Below are positions 9,175 through 22,667 of a stretch of DNA of 64,000 bases, one piece after another (within the stretch, counting starts at the first letter, position 1; each line of letters opens with the position of its first letter). The position numbers were made by a program, and so were the translations under genes. Under the pieces are notes generated by a model. That model had not been told where the DNA came from. It made no database searches and saw only the letters and a list, made by a program, of their open reading frames with translations. Where the stretch lies: NCBI RefSeq assembly GCF_012910905.1, contig NZ_WTVN01000003.1, positions 62,001 to 126,000 of the forward strand. The letters are read 5' to 3'. This stretch comes from Aromatoleum toluvorans. GTDB taxonomy: Bacteria > Pseudomonadota > Gammaproteobacteria > Burkholderiales > Rhodocyclaceae.

Positions 9175-9723
9175 ATGGCGATTTACGCTCTGGGCGAACA
9201 CAGCCCGAGCTTCGGCGAAGGGTGCTGGGTAGCGGACAACGCCACGGTGATCGGGCGCGTGGAAGCCGGGTCGAACGTGAGCGTCTGGTACAACGTCGTG
9301 ATCCGCGGCGACAACGACCCGATCACGATCGGCGACAACACCAATATCCAGGACGGCTCCGTCCTGCACAACGACGACGGCGTGCCGCTGAAGATCGGCT
9401 CCGGCGTCACCGTCGGACACATGGTGATGCTGCACGGCTGCACGATCGGCGACGACACGCTGATCGGCATCAACGCAGTCGTTCTCAACCATGCCGTGAT
9501 CGGCAAGAACTGCATCATCGGGGCCAATGCGCTGATCCCCGAAGGCAAGGTCATCCCGGACCGCTCGCTGGTCGTCGGCTCGCCAGGCCGCATCATCCGC
9601 GAGCTGACCGACGAGGACATCGCCGGCCTGCACACGAATGCCGCGAATTACGTGCGCAACTCGCGCATGTACGCCGCCGAGCTGCGCCACATCACGCCCG
9701 ACCTGCCCAAGCGCCGCGACTGA
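9175..9723 (+). CDS. Gamma-class carbonic anhydrase-like protein
   Basis: 182-residue left-handed beta-helix protein of the YrdA/PaaY/gamma-CA family, built from hexapeptide repeats. Metal ligands are His65 (VLHND), His82 and His87 (GHMVMLHGC); the last two have the five-residue spacing of the archaeal enzyme Cam. Family members hydrate CO2 or have lost activity, so catalysis here is inferred. ATG 9175 is preceded by AGGAGAAAGG, a strong ribosome-binding site. Confidence 0.9.
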   Translation: MAIYALGEHSPSFGEGCWVADNATVIGRVEAGSNVSVWYNVVIRGDNDPITIGDNTNIQDGSVLHNDDGVPLKIGSGVTVGHMVMLHGCTIGDDTLIGINAVVLNHAVIGKNCIIGANALIPEGKVIPDRSLVVGSPGRIIRELTDEDIAGLHTNAANYVRNSRMYAAELRHITPDLPKRRD

Positions 9724-9758
9724 CCGGCAGTCGCATCCGGCTCAACGCGCCCGGCAGC

Positions 9759-10643
9759 TTACCCGCGCTGCGTGCCGGCCACGGCTGGCGGGTGCCGCGC
9801 AAGCCAGATCACTGCAGCAAGGATCACGGCCCCGCCCAGCACCTGGTTGGGGTCGATATCCTCGCCGAGGAAGATCGCCGCGAGCACGAAGGTGACGACC
9901 GGTTCGAGCGTCGACAGGCATGCGGCATCGGCCGCGCCCAGCTTCTGCAGGCCGACGAAGAAGCTGACCATCGCAATGACGGTAGACACGATGGCGATCA
10001 GCAGCACGGCCACCCAGCCGGTCACCCCCTGCGGCCAGGCAGGGCCGGAAACGCCGACCAGCCCGCCGAACACCACGGCCGAGGCTGCCATCACCACGGT
10101 CGCACTCGCCAGCGGGGCTTCCTGGCTCATCACGCGGTTGCCCACGAGGATGTAGACGGAATAGATCAGGGCCGCGCTCACGCCGAGGACGACCCCCAGC
10201 GGATGCCCGCTGAGCTCCCCGCCGATCGTCAGCGCCGTTCCCGCCAACGCGGTCAACACGGCCGACACCCGCCCGGCCGTGAGCCGCTGGCGCAGAAACA
10301 CCGCGCCGAGGACCGTGACGAGGATCGGATAGAGGTACAGCAGCAGGGCCACCAGGCCTGCCGAGGCAAAGTTCAGCGCCTCGAAGAACGCATACGACTG
10401 GGCGACGTAGCCGATGCCGCCCATGGCGGCGAGGATTGCCGCATTGCGCGTGGAAGGCCAGCGACGCCCGGTCGCGAGCATCACGGCGGACATGAGTAGC
10501 GCGGAAATCACGAAGCGCAGGAACAGGACGGTCACGACGTCGGCACCACTGTCGCGCGCAAAGCGGGCAAAGATCGCCATCGCCCCGAAGGCCGAAGCCG
10601 ATACCGCCACGTACGCCGCGCCGACGATGCGCTCGTTATGCAT
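9759..10643 (-). CDS. EamA/DMT-family transporter
   Basis: 294-residue membrane protein with ten predicted helices in two EamA repeats (about residues 8-140 and 155-285), the drug/metabolite transporter fold. Proteins of this type export amino acids, nucleosides or other small metabolites; nothing in the sequence identifies the substrate. Starts at ATG 10643 (MHNERIVGAAY). It is divergent from the SIMPL gene across 187 bp in which I see no clear operator. Confidence 0.88.
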   Translation of the reverse strand: MHNERIVGAAYVAVSASAFGAMAIFARFARDSGADVVTVLFLRFVISALLMSAVMLATGRRWPSTRNAAILAAMGGIGYVAQSYAFFEALNFASAGLVALLLYLYPILVTVLGAVFLRQRLTAGRVSAVLTALAGTALTIGGELSGHPLGVVLGVSAALIYSVYILVGNRVMSQEAPLASATVVMAASAVVFGGLVGVSGPAWPQGVTGWVAVLLIAIVSTVIAMVSFFVGLQKLGAADAACLSTLEPVVTFVLAAIFLGEDIDPNQVLGGAVILAAVIWLARHPPAVAGTQRG

Positions 10644-10830
10644 CTACCCACTCCGCAAAAACCGCAAAGCTTGCCGAAGTCAGGCGGGACGGTCAATGAT
10701 GCGGACTTGCTGGCCGCGCCTGCGTGCCCCGGCGATGTGCTTACACACATTTACAACACAACGGCATCGGACGCTTGCCGTCGTGCGCCGGAGCGTTACA
10801 CTGCGCGCCTCGACGCCTTCCACACGGAAT

Positions 10831-11544
10831 ATGCATACCCATCCGGCGATCCGACGCTGCCTCCTGGTCCTCCTCCTGCCGCTGCTTGCCCCCAGCTGGA
10901 GTCATGCCGCCGAGGAAAAGGCGGGCAGCGGCGCGACGACGGTCGAGCTTTCCGCCGACGCCAACCGGCCGGCCCCGAACGACCTGGCCATCGCGACATT
11001 GTATTTCCAGGCGGATGACCGAAATCCCGCATCCCTTGCACGGCAGGTGAACTCGGTGATTGCCGCGGCCGTCGAGCAGGCAAAGGGGTATGCGAACGTG
11101 AAGACGAAATCCGCGGGCACCAGCACCTTCCCCATCTACGGCAAGGAAGGACGACGGATCGAGGGCTGGCGCATGCGCTCGGAGATTCAGCTCGAAGGCC
11201 GTGACCTTCCGGCCATGACCGAACTGGTCGGCAAGCTTCAGGCGACGCTCGCGCTGTCCAGTCTGACGATGCAGCCCTCGCCCGAGACGCGCAAGAGCAC
11301 CGCCGACCTGGCCGCCGCCGATGCGATCCGCGCTTTTCAGGAGCGCGCCCGCAACATTGCCGCCACGCTCAACAAGTCCTGGCGCCTCCGTCACCTCGCC
11401 GTCGCCTATGGCGGCGGCCCGCGCCCGGTCTTCCCGGCGGCACGTGCGGCGACGTTCACCGCCGAGGCGTCACCGATACCCGTCGAGGCCGGCGAAACGG
11501 AAATCGTCGTCACGGTCAGCGGAACGATCGAACTGACGGATTAA
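10831..11544 (+). CDS. SIMPL-domain periplasmic/outer-membrane protein
   Basis: 237-residue exported protein. Signal peptide residues 1-26 (hydrophobic LLVLLLPLLAPSW, cleavage after SHA), then one SIMPL (DUF541, BP26/OMP28-like) domain. Visible family features are VKTKSAGTSTFPIYGKEGR and the conserved C-terminal VVVTVSGTIEL. Such proteins form ring assemblies or are envelope-associated; their role is unknown. ATG 10831 places the signal peptide at the N-terminus, and longer in-frame starts do not make sense. First of three plus-strand envelope genes. Confidence 0.8.
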   Translation: MHTHPAIRRCLLVLLLPLLAPSWSHAAEEKAGSGATTVELSADANRPAPNDLAIATLYFQADDRNPASLARQVNSVIAAAVEQAKGYANVKTKSAGTSTFPIYGKEGRRIEGWRMRSEIQLEGRDLPAMTELVGKLQATLALSSLTMQPSPETRKSTADLAAADAIRAFQERARNIAATLNKSWRLRHLAVAYGGGPRPVFPAARAATFTAEASPIPVEAGETEIVVTVSGTIELTD

Positions 11545-11588
11545 CGCGGCGCGCCAACGGGCACGTCGCTCGATACTGAAAAAAAACC

Positions 11589-11915
11589 ATGCACCTGAAT
11601 CGCCAACTCGCAGCTCTCTCCGCCCTGCTCATCGGTGCCGTCGCGCTCGCCGGCACGGCCTGGACCCGCGATGGCTCGCGTGTCGTCAGCTATGCCTGTC
11701 CCGGCGGAGAACAATTCACCGTCGAGTACTTCGACGCGCACGTCCGCCTGCGAAACGGCGCTGGCGTCTTCGCCCTCTCCGGGCAACAGGTGAGCAGCGG
11801 CGAGAAATACTCGGACGGCTACACGGTGTTCACCGTCAGCGGCAACCGGGCGATGCTCGAACGACCGGGGCTGCCAGAGAGCACCTGCAGCCCCGCGCGC
11901 GGGCCGTCCCTCTGA
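11589..11915 (+). CDS. MliC/PliC-like C-type lysozyme inhibitor family protein
   Basis: 108-residue exported protein with an uncleaved or cleaved N-terminal hydrophobic segment (about residues 8-25). A small beta domain follows, with YACPGGEQFTVEY, an ALSGQQVSSGEKYSDG segment and a final Cys. This is the pattern of MliC-type inhibitors: first Cys in 'YxC', a conserved SG-x-KY turn, and a second Cys near the end. MliC proteins block host or competitor lysozyme in the periplasm. There is no lipobox, so it is probably soluble. Similarity is at motif level. Confidence 0.65.
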   Translation: MHLNRQLAALSALLIGAVALAGTAWTRDGSRVVSYACPGGEQFTVEYFDAHVRLRNGAGVFALSGQQVSSGEKYSDGYTVFTVSGNRAMLERPGLPESTCSPARGPSL

Positions 11916-12011
11916 CCCTCCGGCTCACATGGCGCCGGCTCGCGGGCCGGCATTACTGGACATGCCGCGGCGATTTTCCTATCGTTGTGCGATAACGAGC
12001 GAGGGAGTCCG

Positions 12012-12554
12012 ATGATTGTCCGCAAGCTGCCTCAGGGTCTGACGGGGTTCGCAGTCGCGGCGCTCGTCGCTGCATGCGGCAGCGTTCCTCCCCAGCGGCC
12101 GGACATTCCGTCGATACCGTCTTCGTCGACAGGGCGCGCCACCGCCGACTATTTCTTCCTCGACGATCCCGAGCATTCGCGCGAACTGGTGATCTACGCG
12201 CTTGGCCTGATCGACACCGGCTATCGTTTCGGGGGGCGGAACCCCGAAGCCGGTCTCGATTGCAGCGGCATGGTTTCCTTCATCGTCGAGCAGGTATCGG
12301 GACGCAGGCTGCCCCACAATGCCGCGCAGATCGCGGGCCAGACCCGGCCGGTCAGCGTCGCCGCGCTCCAGCCCGGCGACCTGGTGTTCTTCAATACGAT
12401 GAACCGGCCGTACTCGCACATGGGCATCTACATGGGCGACGGCAAGTTCGTGCATGCGCCTTCGAGCCGCGGGCGCGTCCGCGTCGAACGGCTCGACAGC
12501 CCCTACTTCAGATCGAGATTCGACGGCGCCCGGACCCTGATCGCCGAAAGTTGA
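12012..12554 (+). CDS. NlpC/P60 family lipoprotein (peptidoglycan hydrolase)
   Basis: 180-residue lipoprotein with lipobox LVAAC (Cys22) and a C-terminal NlpC/P60 domain. The catalytic Cys84 is in GLDCSGM, His136 in YSHMGIYMGDG, and the third polar residue is likely His148. The family cleaves D-Glu-mDAP or related stem-peptide bonds. ATG 12012 is used because the upstream in-frame ATG (11985) would bury the signal sequence. The neighbouring MliC-like gene suggests an envelope-maintenance context. Confidence 0.88.
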   Translation: MIVRKLPQGLTGFAVAALVAACGSVPPQRPDIPSIPSSSTGRATADYFFLDDPEHSRELVIYALGLIDTGYRFGGRNPEAGLDCSGMVSFIVEQVSGRRLPHNAAQIAGQTRPVSVAALQPGDLVFFNTMNRPYSHMGIYMGDGKFVHAPSSRGRVRVERLDSPYFRSRFDGARTLIAES

Positions 12555-12596
12555 GGCGGGCAGCGCTCGCAAACCGCGAGGGGCAGCCGACGACTC

Positions 12597-12887
12597 TCAG
12601 TGCTTCTGCTGCGGGGAGTTCTGCGGGGTGTGGACGAAGATTTCGCCGGGCTTGGTCAGCCCGAGTTCGAAGCGTGCGCGCTCTTCGATCGCCTCGTTGC
12701 CGGACTTGAGATCACGCACTTCGGCCTCGAGGCCGGCGTTGCGCTGTTCCAGCGTGCGGTTCTTTTCGCGCTGTTCCTGCAACTGGCGGTCGACGTCCCA
12801 TACGCGCAGCCAGCCGCCCTTGCCCAGCCAGAGCGGGTACTGCAGGACTGCCACCAGCAGGACGAGGATGACCAGGGGCCAACGCAT
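12597..12887 (-). CDS. ftsB: Cell division protein FtsB
   Basis: 96-residue bitopic protein. Cytoplasmic start MRWPL, one membrane helix (about 4-20), then a coiled coil (about 30-70) with the family's Asn/Glu-rich heptads, ending [14 protein letters not shown], the conserved FtsB tail. FtsB joins FtsL and FtsQ in the divisome and helps activate septal peptidoglycan synthesis. ATG 12887 is preferred over a TTG two codons upstream. Last gene of the pyrG-kdsA-eno-ftsB series, separated from eno by a strong terminator hairpin. Confidence 0.95.
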   Translation of the reverse strand: MRWPLVILVLLVAVLQYPLWLGKGGWLRVWDVDRQLQEQREKNRTLEQRNAGLEAEVRDLKSGNEAIEERARFELGLTKPGEIFVHTPQNSPQQKH

Positions 12888-12915
12888 ACGCAACCAACCT
12901 TGCCTTAACCAAAAG

Positions 12916-12942
12916 AAGGCCGGCGATTGGTTCGCCGGCCTT
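12916..12942 (-). terminator. Hairpin between eno and ftsB
   Basis: Eleven-base arms AAGGCCGGCGA (12916-12926) and TCGCCGGCCTT (12932-12942) with a five-base loop. Read on the minus strand it is followed by CTTTTGG. It probably attenuates rather than ends transcription, since ftsB follows directly. Confidence 0.75.
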
Positions 12943-12996
12943 TCATGTCGTACTTGTGCGGACGGCCCGCGCAGGCCGTTCCGTGGTGCGTAGAGC

Positions 12997-15181
<2,185 letters not shown>

Positions 15182-15191
15182 CGCAACTCCC

Positions 15192-18065
<2,874 letters not shown>

Positions 18066-18076
<11 letters not shown>

Positions 18077-18614
18077 AGTCGCGATTCACTTCGCGGAAAA
18101 GATCCGTACCGCCGCGCTTCAGCCATTCGAACGCGACCATTTCGCGCGCCACGATCTCGATCCCGTGGCCACGCATGCGCGCGAGCGCGAGCTCGCGGTC
18201 GCTGGCCCGACGCGAGCCGGCAGCGTCGGCGACGACGAACACATCGTGTCCGGCCCAGCGCAGGCCCAGCGCGGTCTGCTGGACGCAGACATGGGCCTCG
18301 GTGCCGCAGACGACGACCTGACGGCGGTCGTCGATGGCGGTGCCCTTCAGGCAGCCGTCCGTTTCGGCGGAGAAGAATTCCTTCGTGACGAACTGCGCGC
18401 CCGCAGCGACCGCAGCGGCCTTCACTTCCGCTACCGTGCTGCCGATCTTCTCCGGAAAGTGCTCGCTTACCACAACGGGCACCCCCATCCGCCCGGCCAC
18501 GCCGGCCAGCCAGGCACAGTTGCGCACGACCGCGTCGCCGTCGTCGATCGCCGGGGCTAGGCGCTCCTGGACGTCGACGATCAGGAGGACGGACTTTTCG
18601 CGGTTCATCAGCAT
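18066..18614 (-). CDS. Isochorismatase-fold hydrolase (YcaC-like)
   Basis: About 182 residues. The cysteine-hydrolase fold is shown by LLIVDVQERLAP (catalytic Asp14) and VVVCGTEAHVCVQQTAL (nucleophile Cys in the second half). Close relatives include E. coli YcaC, of unknown substrate. ATG 18614 has GGAG seven bases upstream; a second ATG two codons on is possible. It faces the pyruvyl transferase gene and overlaps its end. Confidence 0.85.
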
Positions 18615-18683
18615 ATTCGGGCTCCGTTGGGATGTTCCGGCGTGCAGGGCACGATCCGGCGGCAATGACGCAGCAATGATCGA

Positions 18684-19088
18684 TCAGAGCATGCCGCGAA
18701 GTCCATCCGGGATGGGGACGGACTTGTTGGTTGCGACGTCCGTCCATACGACTTTCGAGGCGCCTTCGGCATACAGGCGCTCGTCGCCCTCGACGAAGAT
18801 CTCGTACCAGGTCATGACACTGCTGCGGCCCGGCATGCCGGCATAGACCTTGACGATGACCGTCGCCGGGTAATTGACCGGGAGCAGGAAGGTGCAACTG
18901 GCGTTGATCACGACCGGACCCTCGCCCCGGTTGGGATCCACCGCGAAGCCGAGCGCCTCGATCCACTCGACGCGAGCCTGTTCGCAAAAGCGGAAGTACA
19001 CCGTGTTGTTGACGTGGCCGTAGTAGTCCATGTCGCCCCAGCGCACCGGGATACGGGTGGTATGAACCAGCTTGCGCTCCTGCTCCAT
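18684..19088 (-). CDS. Acyl-CoA thioesterase, 4HBT hot-dog fold
   Basis: 134-residue single hot-dog domain with WGDMDYYGHVNN (catalytic Asp21, His25), typical of 4-hydroxybenzoyl-CoA thioesterase/YbgC relatives that hydrolyse acyl-CoAs. ATG 19088 starts the recognisable domain; the frame upstream (to 19181) crosses the palindromic control region and is not coding. Divergent from the ETF-QO gene, so it may share its control with that beta-oxidation electron-transfer gene. Confidence 0.87.
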   Translation of the reverse strand: MEQERKLVHTTRIPVRWGDMDYYGHVNNTVYFRFCEQARVEWIEALGFAVDPNRGEGPVVINASCTFLLPVNYPATVIVKVYAGMPGRSSVMTWYEIFVEGDERLYAEGASKVVWTDVATNKSVPIPDGLRGML

Positions 19089-19127
19089 TCGATCGCTTCC
19101 TATTGGTTTGGCTCGACAAGGCACTGT

Positions 19128-19147
19128 AACATACGGTACCGTATGTT
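19128..19147. promoter_or_regulatory. Perfect 20-bp palindromic operator
   Basis: AACATACGGTACCGTATGTT is fully self-complementary. It lies between the divergent thioesterase and ETF-QO genes and ends on the first base of a TTGACA -35 element. Size and symmetry fit a TetR-family repressor site. A 17-base core recurs with two mismatches at 36640-36656. Confidence 0.75.
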
Positions 19148-19175
19148 TGACATGGCCGGGGCAATCTATTGGTAT
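19147..19175 (+). promoter_or_regulatory. Candidate sigma-70 promoter of ETF-QO gene
   Basis: Consensus -35 TTGACA at 19147-19152, a 17-base spacer, and a weak -10 TGGTAT at 19170-19175, predicting a start near 19182 and a 70-base leader. The -35 abuts the palindrome, so a bound repressor would block it. Confidence 0.5.
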
Positions 19176-19254
19176 GGGCATGCCGAGGCGTGCATGTATT
19201 AAACTGCAGCCCGCCCAAACAAAACCAAATGCGCGTATTCAAATGGAGAACTGA

Positions 19255-20892
19255 ATGGAACGCGAATCGATGGAATTCGACGTCCTGATCGTCGGCGGCG
19301 GCCCTGCGGGCCTGGCTGCGGCGATCAGGCTGAAGCAACTGGCGGCGGAAAAAGGCAGCGACATCTCGGTCTGCCTGATCGAAAAGGCCGCCGAGATCGG
19401 CGCGCACATCCTCTCCGGTGCGGTCATGGACCCGCGCGCGCTCAACGAACTGATCCCCGACTGGAAGGAACAGGGCGCGCCGCTCAATACTGAAGTCACC
19501 GAAGACCGCGTGATCTTCCTCAACGAAACCGGCGGCCGCAAGGTGCCCAACGGACTGCTGCCGGACTGTTTCCTGAACCACGGCAATTACATCGTGCGCC
19601 TCGGCAACGTCGCCAAGTGGCTCGGCGAACAGGCCGAAGCGCTGGGGGTCGAGGTCTATCCGGGTTTTGCGGGTGCCGAGATCCTGTATGACGACGCGGG
19701 CGCCGTGAAGGGCGTGGCGACCGGCGACATGGGCGTGACGCGCGAAGGCGAACAGGGCCCAGCCTTCCAGCCGGGCATGGAGCTGCACGCGAAATACACG
19801 CTGTTTGCCGAAGGCTGCCGCGGCCACCTGGGCAAACAGCTCGAAGCGAAGTTCAACCTCCGGAACGGCGTCGATCCGCAGACCTACGGCATCGGCCTGA
19901 AGGAGCTGTGGGAAGTGCCCGCCGAGCGCCACGAGAAAGGCGTCGTCGTGCATACGACCGGCTGGCCGCTGCCGTCGGACACCTACGGCGGCGGTTTCGT
20001 CTATCACCTCGAGGACAACCTCGTCTCGATCGGCTATGTGGTCGGCCTCAACTACACCAATCCGCACCTGTCGCCGTTCGAGGAATTCCAGCGCTACAAG
20101 ACGCACCCCGAGATCCGCAAGTACCTCGAGGGCGGCAAGCGTCTCGCCTACGGCGCGCGGGCGATCGCCGCGGGCGGCCTGCAGAGCCAGCCGAAGCTGG
20201 TGTTCCCCGGCGGCGCGCTGATCGGCGACGACGCGGGCTTCCTCAACGCCGCGCGCATCAAGGGCAGCCATGCCGCGATCAAGAGCGGTGCGCTTGCCGC
20301 GGAAGCCGCCTTCGACGCGGTCACGGCGGAACGTCAGCGCGACGAACTCGCCGCCTTCCCCGAAGCCTTCCGCTCAAGCTGGCTGTACGAAGAGCTGCAC
20401 AAGACGCGCAACTTCAAGCCCTACATGAAGAAGGGCCTGTGGATGGGCTCGCTGCTGTTCGGCATCGACCAGAAGGTGTTCGGCGGCAAGGCGCCGTGGA
20501 CGCTGCACAACAGCTCGGACCACGACAAGCTCAAACTCGCCTCCGAGTGTCCGAAGATCGACTACCCGAAGCCCGACGGCGTGCTGACCTTCGACCGGCT
20601 CTCGTCGGTGTTCCTGTCGAACACCAACCACGAGGAAGACCAGCCCTGCCACCTGCAGTTGAAGGATGCGTCGGTGCCGATCGCGGTGAACCTCGCGAAG
20701 TACGACGCCCCCGAGCAGCGCTACTGCCCGGCCGGCGTGTACGAGATCGTGCGCGAGGAAGCGGGCCCGCGCCTGCAGATCAACGCGCAGAACTGCGTGC
20801 ACTGCAAGACCTGCGACATCAAGGATCCGACGCAGAACATCAACTGGGTCGTGCCGCAGGGCGGCGAAGGGCCGATCTACCAGGGGATGTAA
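19255..20892 (+). CDS. etfQO: Electron transfer flavoprotein-ubiquinone oxidoreductase
   Basis: 545-residue membrane-associated flavoprotein passing electrons from ETF (acyl-CoA dehydrogenases) to ubiquinone. FAD-binding GGGPAG is at residues 14-19. The C-terminal 4Fe-4S cluster has ligands in [10 protein letters not shown] and [13 protein letters not shown]. It ends in the family tail [21 protein letters not shown] lies seven bases before ATG 19255. The divergent thioesterase and the palindrome link it to acyl-CoA control. Confidence 0.97.
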   Translation: MERESMEFDVLIVGGGPAGLAAAIRLKQLAAEKGSDISVCLIEKAAEIGAHILSGAVMDPRALNELIPDWKEQGAPLNTEVTEDRVIFLNETGGRKVPNGLLPDCFLNHGNYIVRLGNVAKWLGEQAEALGVEVYPGFAGAEILYDDAGAVKGVATGDMGVTREGEQGPAFQPGMELHAKYTLFAEGCRGHLGKQLEAKFNLRNGVDPQTYGIGLKELWEVPAERHEKGVVVHTTGWPLPSDTYGGGFVYHLEDNLVSIGYVVGLNYTNPHLSPFEEFQRYKTHPEIRKYLEGGKRLAYGARAIAAGGLQSQPKLVFPGGALIGDDAGFLNAARIKGSHAAIKSGALAAEAAFDAVTAERQRDELAAFPEAFRSSWLYEELHKTRNFKPYMKKGLWMGSLLFGIDQKVFGGKAPWTLHNSSDHDKLKLASECPKIDYPKPDGVLTFDRLSSVFLSNTNHEEDQPCHLQLKDASVPIAVNLAKYDAPEQRYCPAGVYEIVREEAGPRLQINAQNCVHCKTCDIKDPTQNINWVVPQGGEGPIYQGM

Positions 20893-20933
20893 GCCCGGGC
20901 CGGCTGCGGCGAGTGCGGCAGCCTGGGGTCAGG

Positions 20934-20960
20934 AAAGGGCGGCTTCGGCCGCCCTTTTTG
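20934..20960. terminator. Intrinsic terminator after ETF-QO
   Basis: AAAGGGCGGC (20934-20943), TTCG loop, GCCGCCCTTT (20948-20957), then TT. The A/T flanks make it usable from both sides, ending ETF-QO and the convergent copper operon. Confidence 0.9.
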
Positions 20961-20979
20961 CTGCGCGGCTGCCGATGCC

Positions 20980-21456
20980 TCAGGGGGGCGACTGCAGGCC
21001 GAGCGAGCTGCGCGCGGTCGCCTCGGCGACCACTCCCGACAGGGCAGTCTTGCCGCCCTTTCCATCGAAGAAGTAGGTTCGCGGCAGCTCGCCCCGCCAC
21101 TTCGGGTCAAGCGCATACCCGAGCGCTTCGGGCGATTCCGGCCCGTATGCGAATCGCTGCCCCGGCACGGCAAGACGATCTAGTGGTTCGGCCAATCCGG
21201 CGAACTGCGGCTCCACGGCCACCGTGACCAGCTTGAACCTCCGGTCGGCCTTGGCCATCTCGGCAAACAGCTTCAGGTTCTTCTTGCAGTGAACGCATTC
21301 CGAGGACCACAGCGCGACGATGGTCGGCACGGTGTGAGTCGAAGGATTGACGACCTGCGCGGCAGCTGTCCGGTCCAGCGCCTGGAATTCCGTCGCGCCG
21401 ACCGTGGCAGCGACACAACAGGCCAGGGTCGCGACGATGACTTTGAGTGGTTTCAT
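20980..21456 (-). CDS. Thioredoxin-like periplasmic protein of copper cluster
   Basis: 158 residues: signal peptide 1-21, then a thioredoxin fold with ALWSSECVHCKKN (Cys54 and Cys57, a CVHC redox or metal pair). It resembles TlpA/SCO-type periplasmic thiol proteins that reduce or metallate copper-site proteins. The start ATG overlaps the stop of the upstream gene by four bases (21453-21456). It is the last gene of the overlapping operon and is followed by the terminator at 20934-20960. Confidence 0.75.
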   Translation of the reverse strand: MKPLKVIVATLACCVAATVGATEFQALDRTAAAQVVNPSTHTVPTIVALWSSECVHCKKNLKLFAEMAKADRRFKLVTVAVEPQFAGLAEPLDRLAVPGQRFAYGPESPEALGYALDPKWRGELPRTYFFDGKGGKTALSGVVAEATARSSLGLQSPP

Positions 21457-22667
21457 TCGAGCCAGTACCCCTGCATGCCTTCGTTCTCCGTCCGCCAGAA
21501 GGCGAACAAGCGCTCGCCACGACGAATCACGCGCGGCTGATCCGACGCGCCGCCGGTCGCCGCGAGGGTATGCGCGCTGAAGCTTGCGCCGCCGTCTCCG
21601 GATAGCTCCGCCTGGAGCCGCGTACGTTCGCCGTCGAATTCCTTCCAGACGATCCCCACGCGCGGACCCGCGCTCGCGATGTCGGCATGGGCTGCCTGCT
21701 CGCCGCCGAGGGCGCGCTGCCCTTCCACCCGACCGTCCTTCAGGCGGCCGTAGAAGACGCGCCCTTCCCCGTCCTTTTCGTTGAACCACACCGCATGCCG
21801 AGTGCCGTCGGGAGCGACGGCCAGCGATGGACCATGGTGAGGACAGGCGTCGATGCGCCAGCGGTCGAATGTCGCGCGTGTGACCGCCCCGGGCCGGCCA
21901 TCTGCACCGAGCTTGACCAGCGCATGGTCGCGCTCGTTGGGTTCGAAGACATGCCGCCACATCAGCAGCGGGAGGCCGTCGGTGTCGCCCGTGATCGCGA
22001 TGCGGCAGCATTCGCATGAGTGATCGGCAAGCTTCTGTTCCGGCCGGAAGCTGCGCCCGCCATCGTCGGAGATGGCCGCGTAGATCGCCGCGCCGCGGTA
22101 TTCGCGATTGGCCGTCTGCGCGAGCTCGAGATCGCGCTTGTCGATCCACGCCAGCACGACCTTGCCGGCGCCGGTCACGGCGAGCGACTCGAAGCGGTGC
22201 GTGATCTCCTGGCGGTCGCGATGCGCGGTAAGGGGCGCCGTGAAGTGGCGCCGATCGGCCGCGCGGGCGAAGCGGATCTCGCCGGTGAAGCGCTTCGCCA
22301 GCGGCCTGGTCCACGACACCAAGGCCGCGCCGTCCGCATCGAAGGCGAGCTTGGGGCGATTCTCGCCTTCGGCCGCGATCTGTTCGGGATCCGCATTGAC
22401 GGTGACGGGCGCCTCCCAGCTGCGGCCCTCGTCCGGGCTGCGATGAAGGAGAACGTGCTGGCCGTCCTTCGTCACCGCGTACAGGGTGCCATCGGGGGCG
22501 AAGGCCGCGCTCGTCCCCAGCTCGGGGCGCGCAGCCTTGGCGGCTGCCCCGCCATGCTGGTGCTGAGCCTGTTGGGCTTCGGCCGCGCCTGCGCTGGCGA
22601 CGAGCAAGATCCCGAGTACGGCCAGCATCGCGCGCCGGGTTGCGTTTGATAGCGTCGAACTCACCAT
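21453..22667 (-). CDS. Exported Asp-box (sialidase-like propeller) protein with CxCC motif
   Basis: 404 residues: signal peptide to about residue 31, a short His-rich start (QAQHQHGG), then a predicted beta-propeller. Three Asp boxes are visible: SPDEGRSW 77-84, SDDGGRSF 200-207, SGDGGASF 356-363. The sialidase catalytic Arg triad is not evident. HSCECCR (216-222) and CPHH (275-278) are potential metal ligands. Given the neighbours (TonB receptor, PCu(A)C), a periplasmic copper-binding or handling role is more plausible than glycan cleavage. It overlaps the receptor gene by seven bases. Confidence 0.7.
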   Translation of the reverse strand: MVSSTLSNATRRAMLAVLGILLVASAGAAEAQQAQHQHGGAAAKAARPELGTSAAFAPDGTLYAVTKDGQHVLLHRSPDEGRSWEAPVTVNADPEQIAAEGENRPKLAFDADGAALVSWTRPLAKRFTGEIRFARAADRRHFTAPLTAHRDRQEITHRFESLAVTGAGKVVLAWIDKRDLELAQTANREYRGAAIYAAISDDGGRSFRPEQKLADHSCECCRIAITGDTDGLPLLMWRHVFEPNERDHALVKLGADGRPGAVTRATFDRWRIDACPHHGPSLAVAPDGTRHAVWFNEKDGEGRVFYGRLKDGRVEGQRALGGEQAAHADIASAGPRVGIVWKEFDGERTRLQAELSGDGGASFSAHTLAATGGASDQPRVIRRGERLFAFWRTENEGMQGYWLE

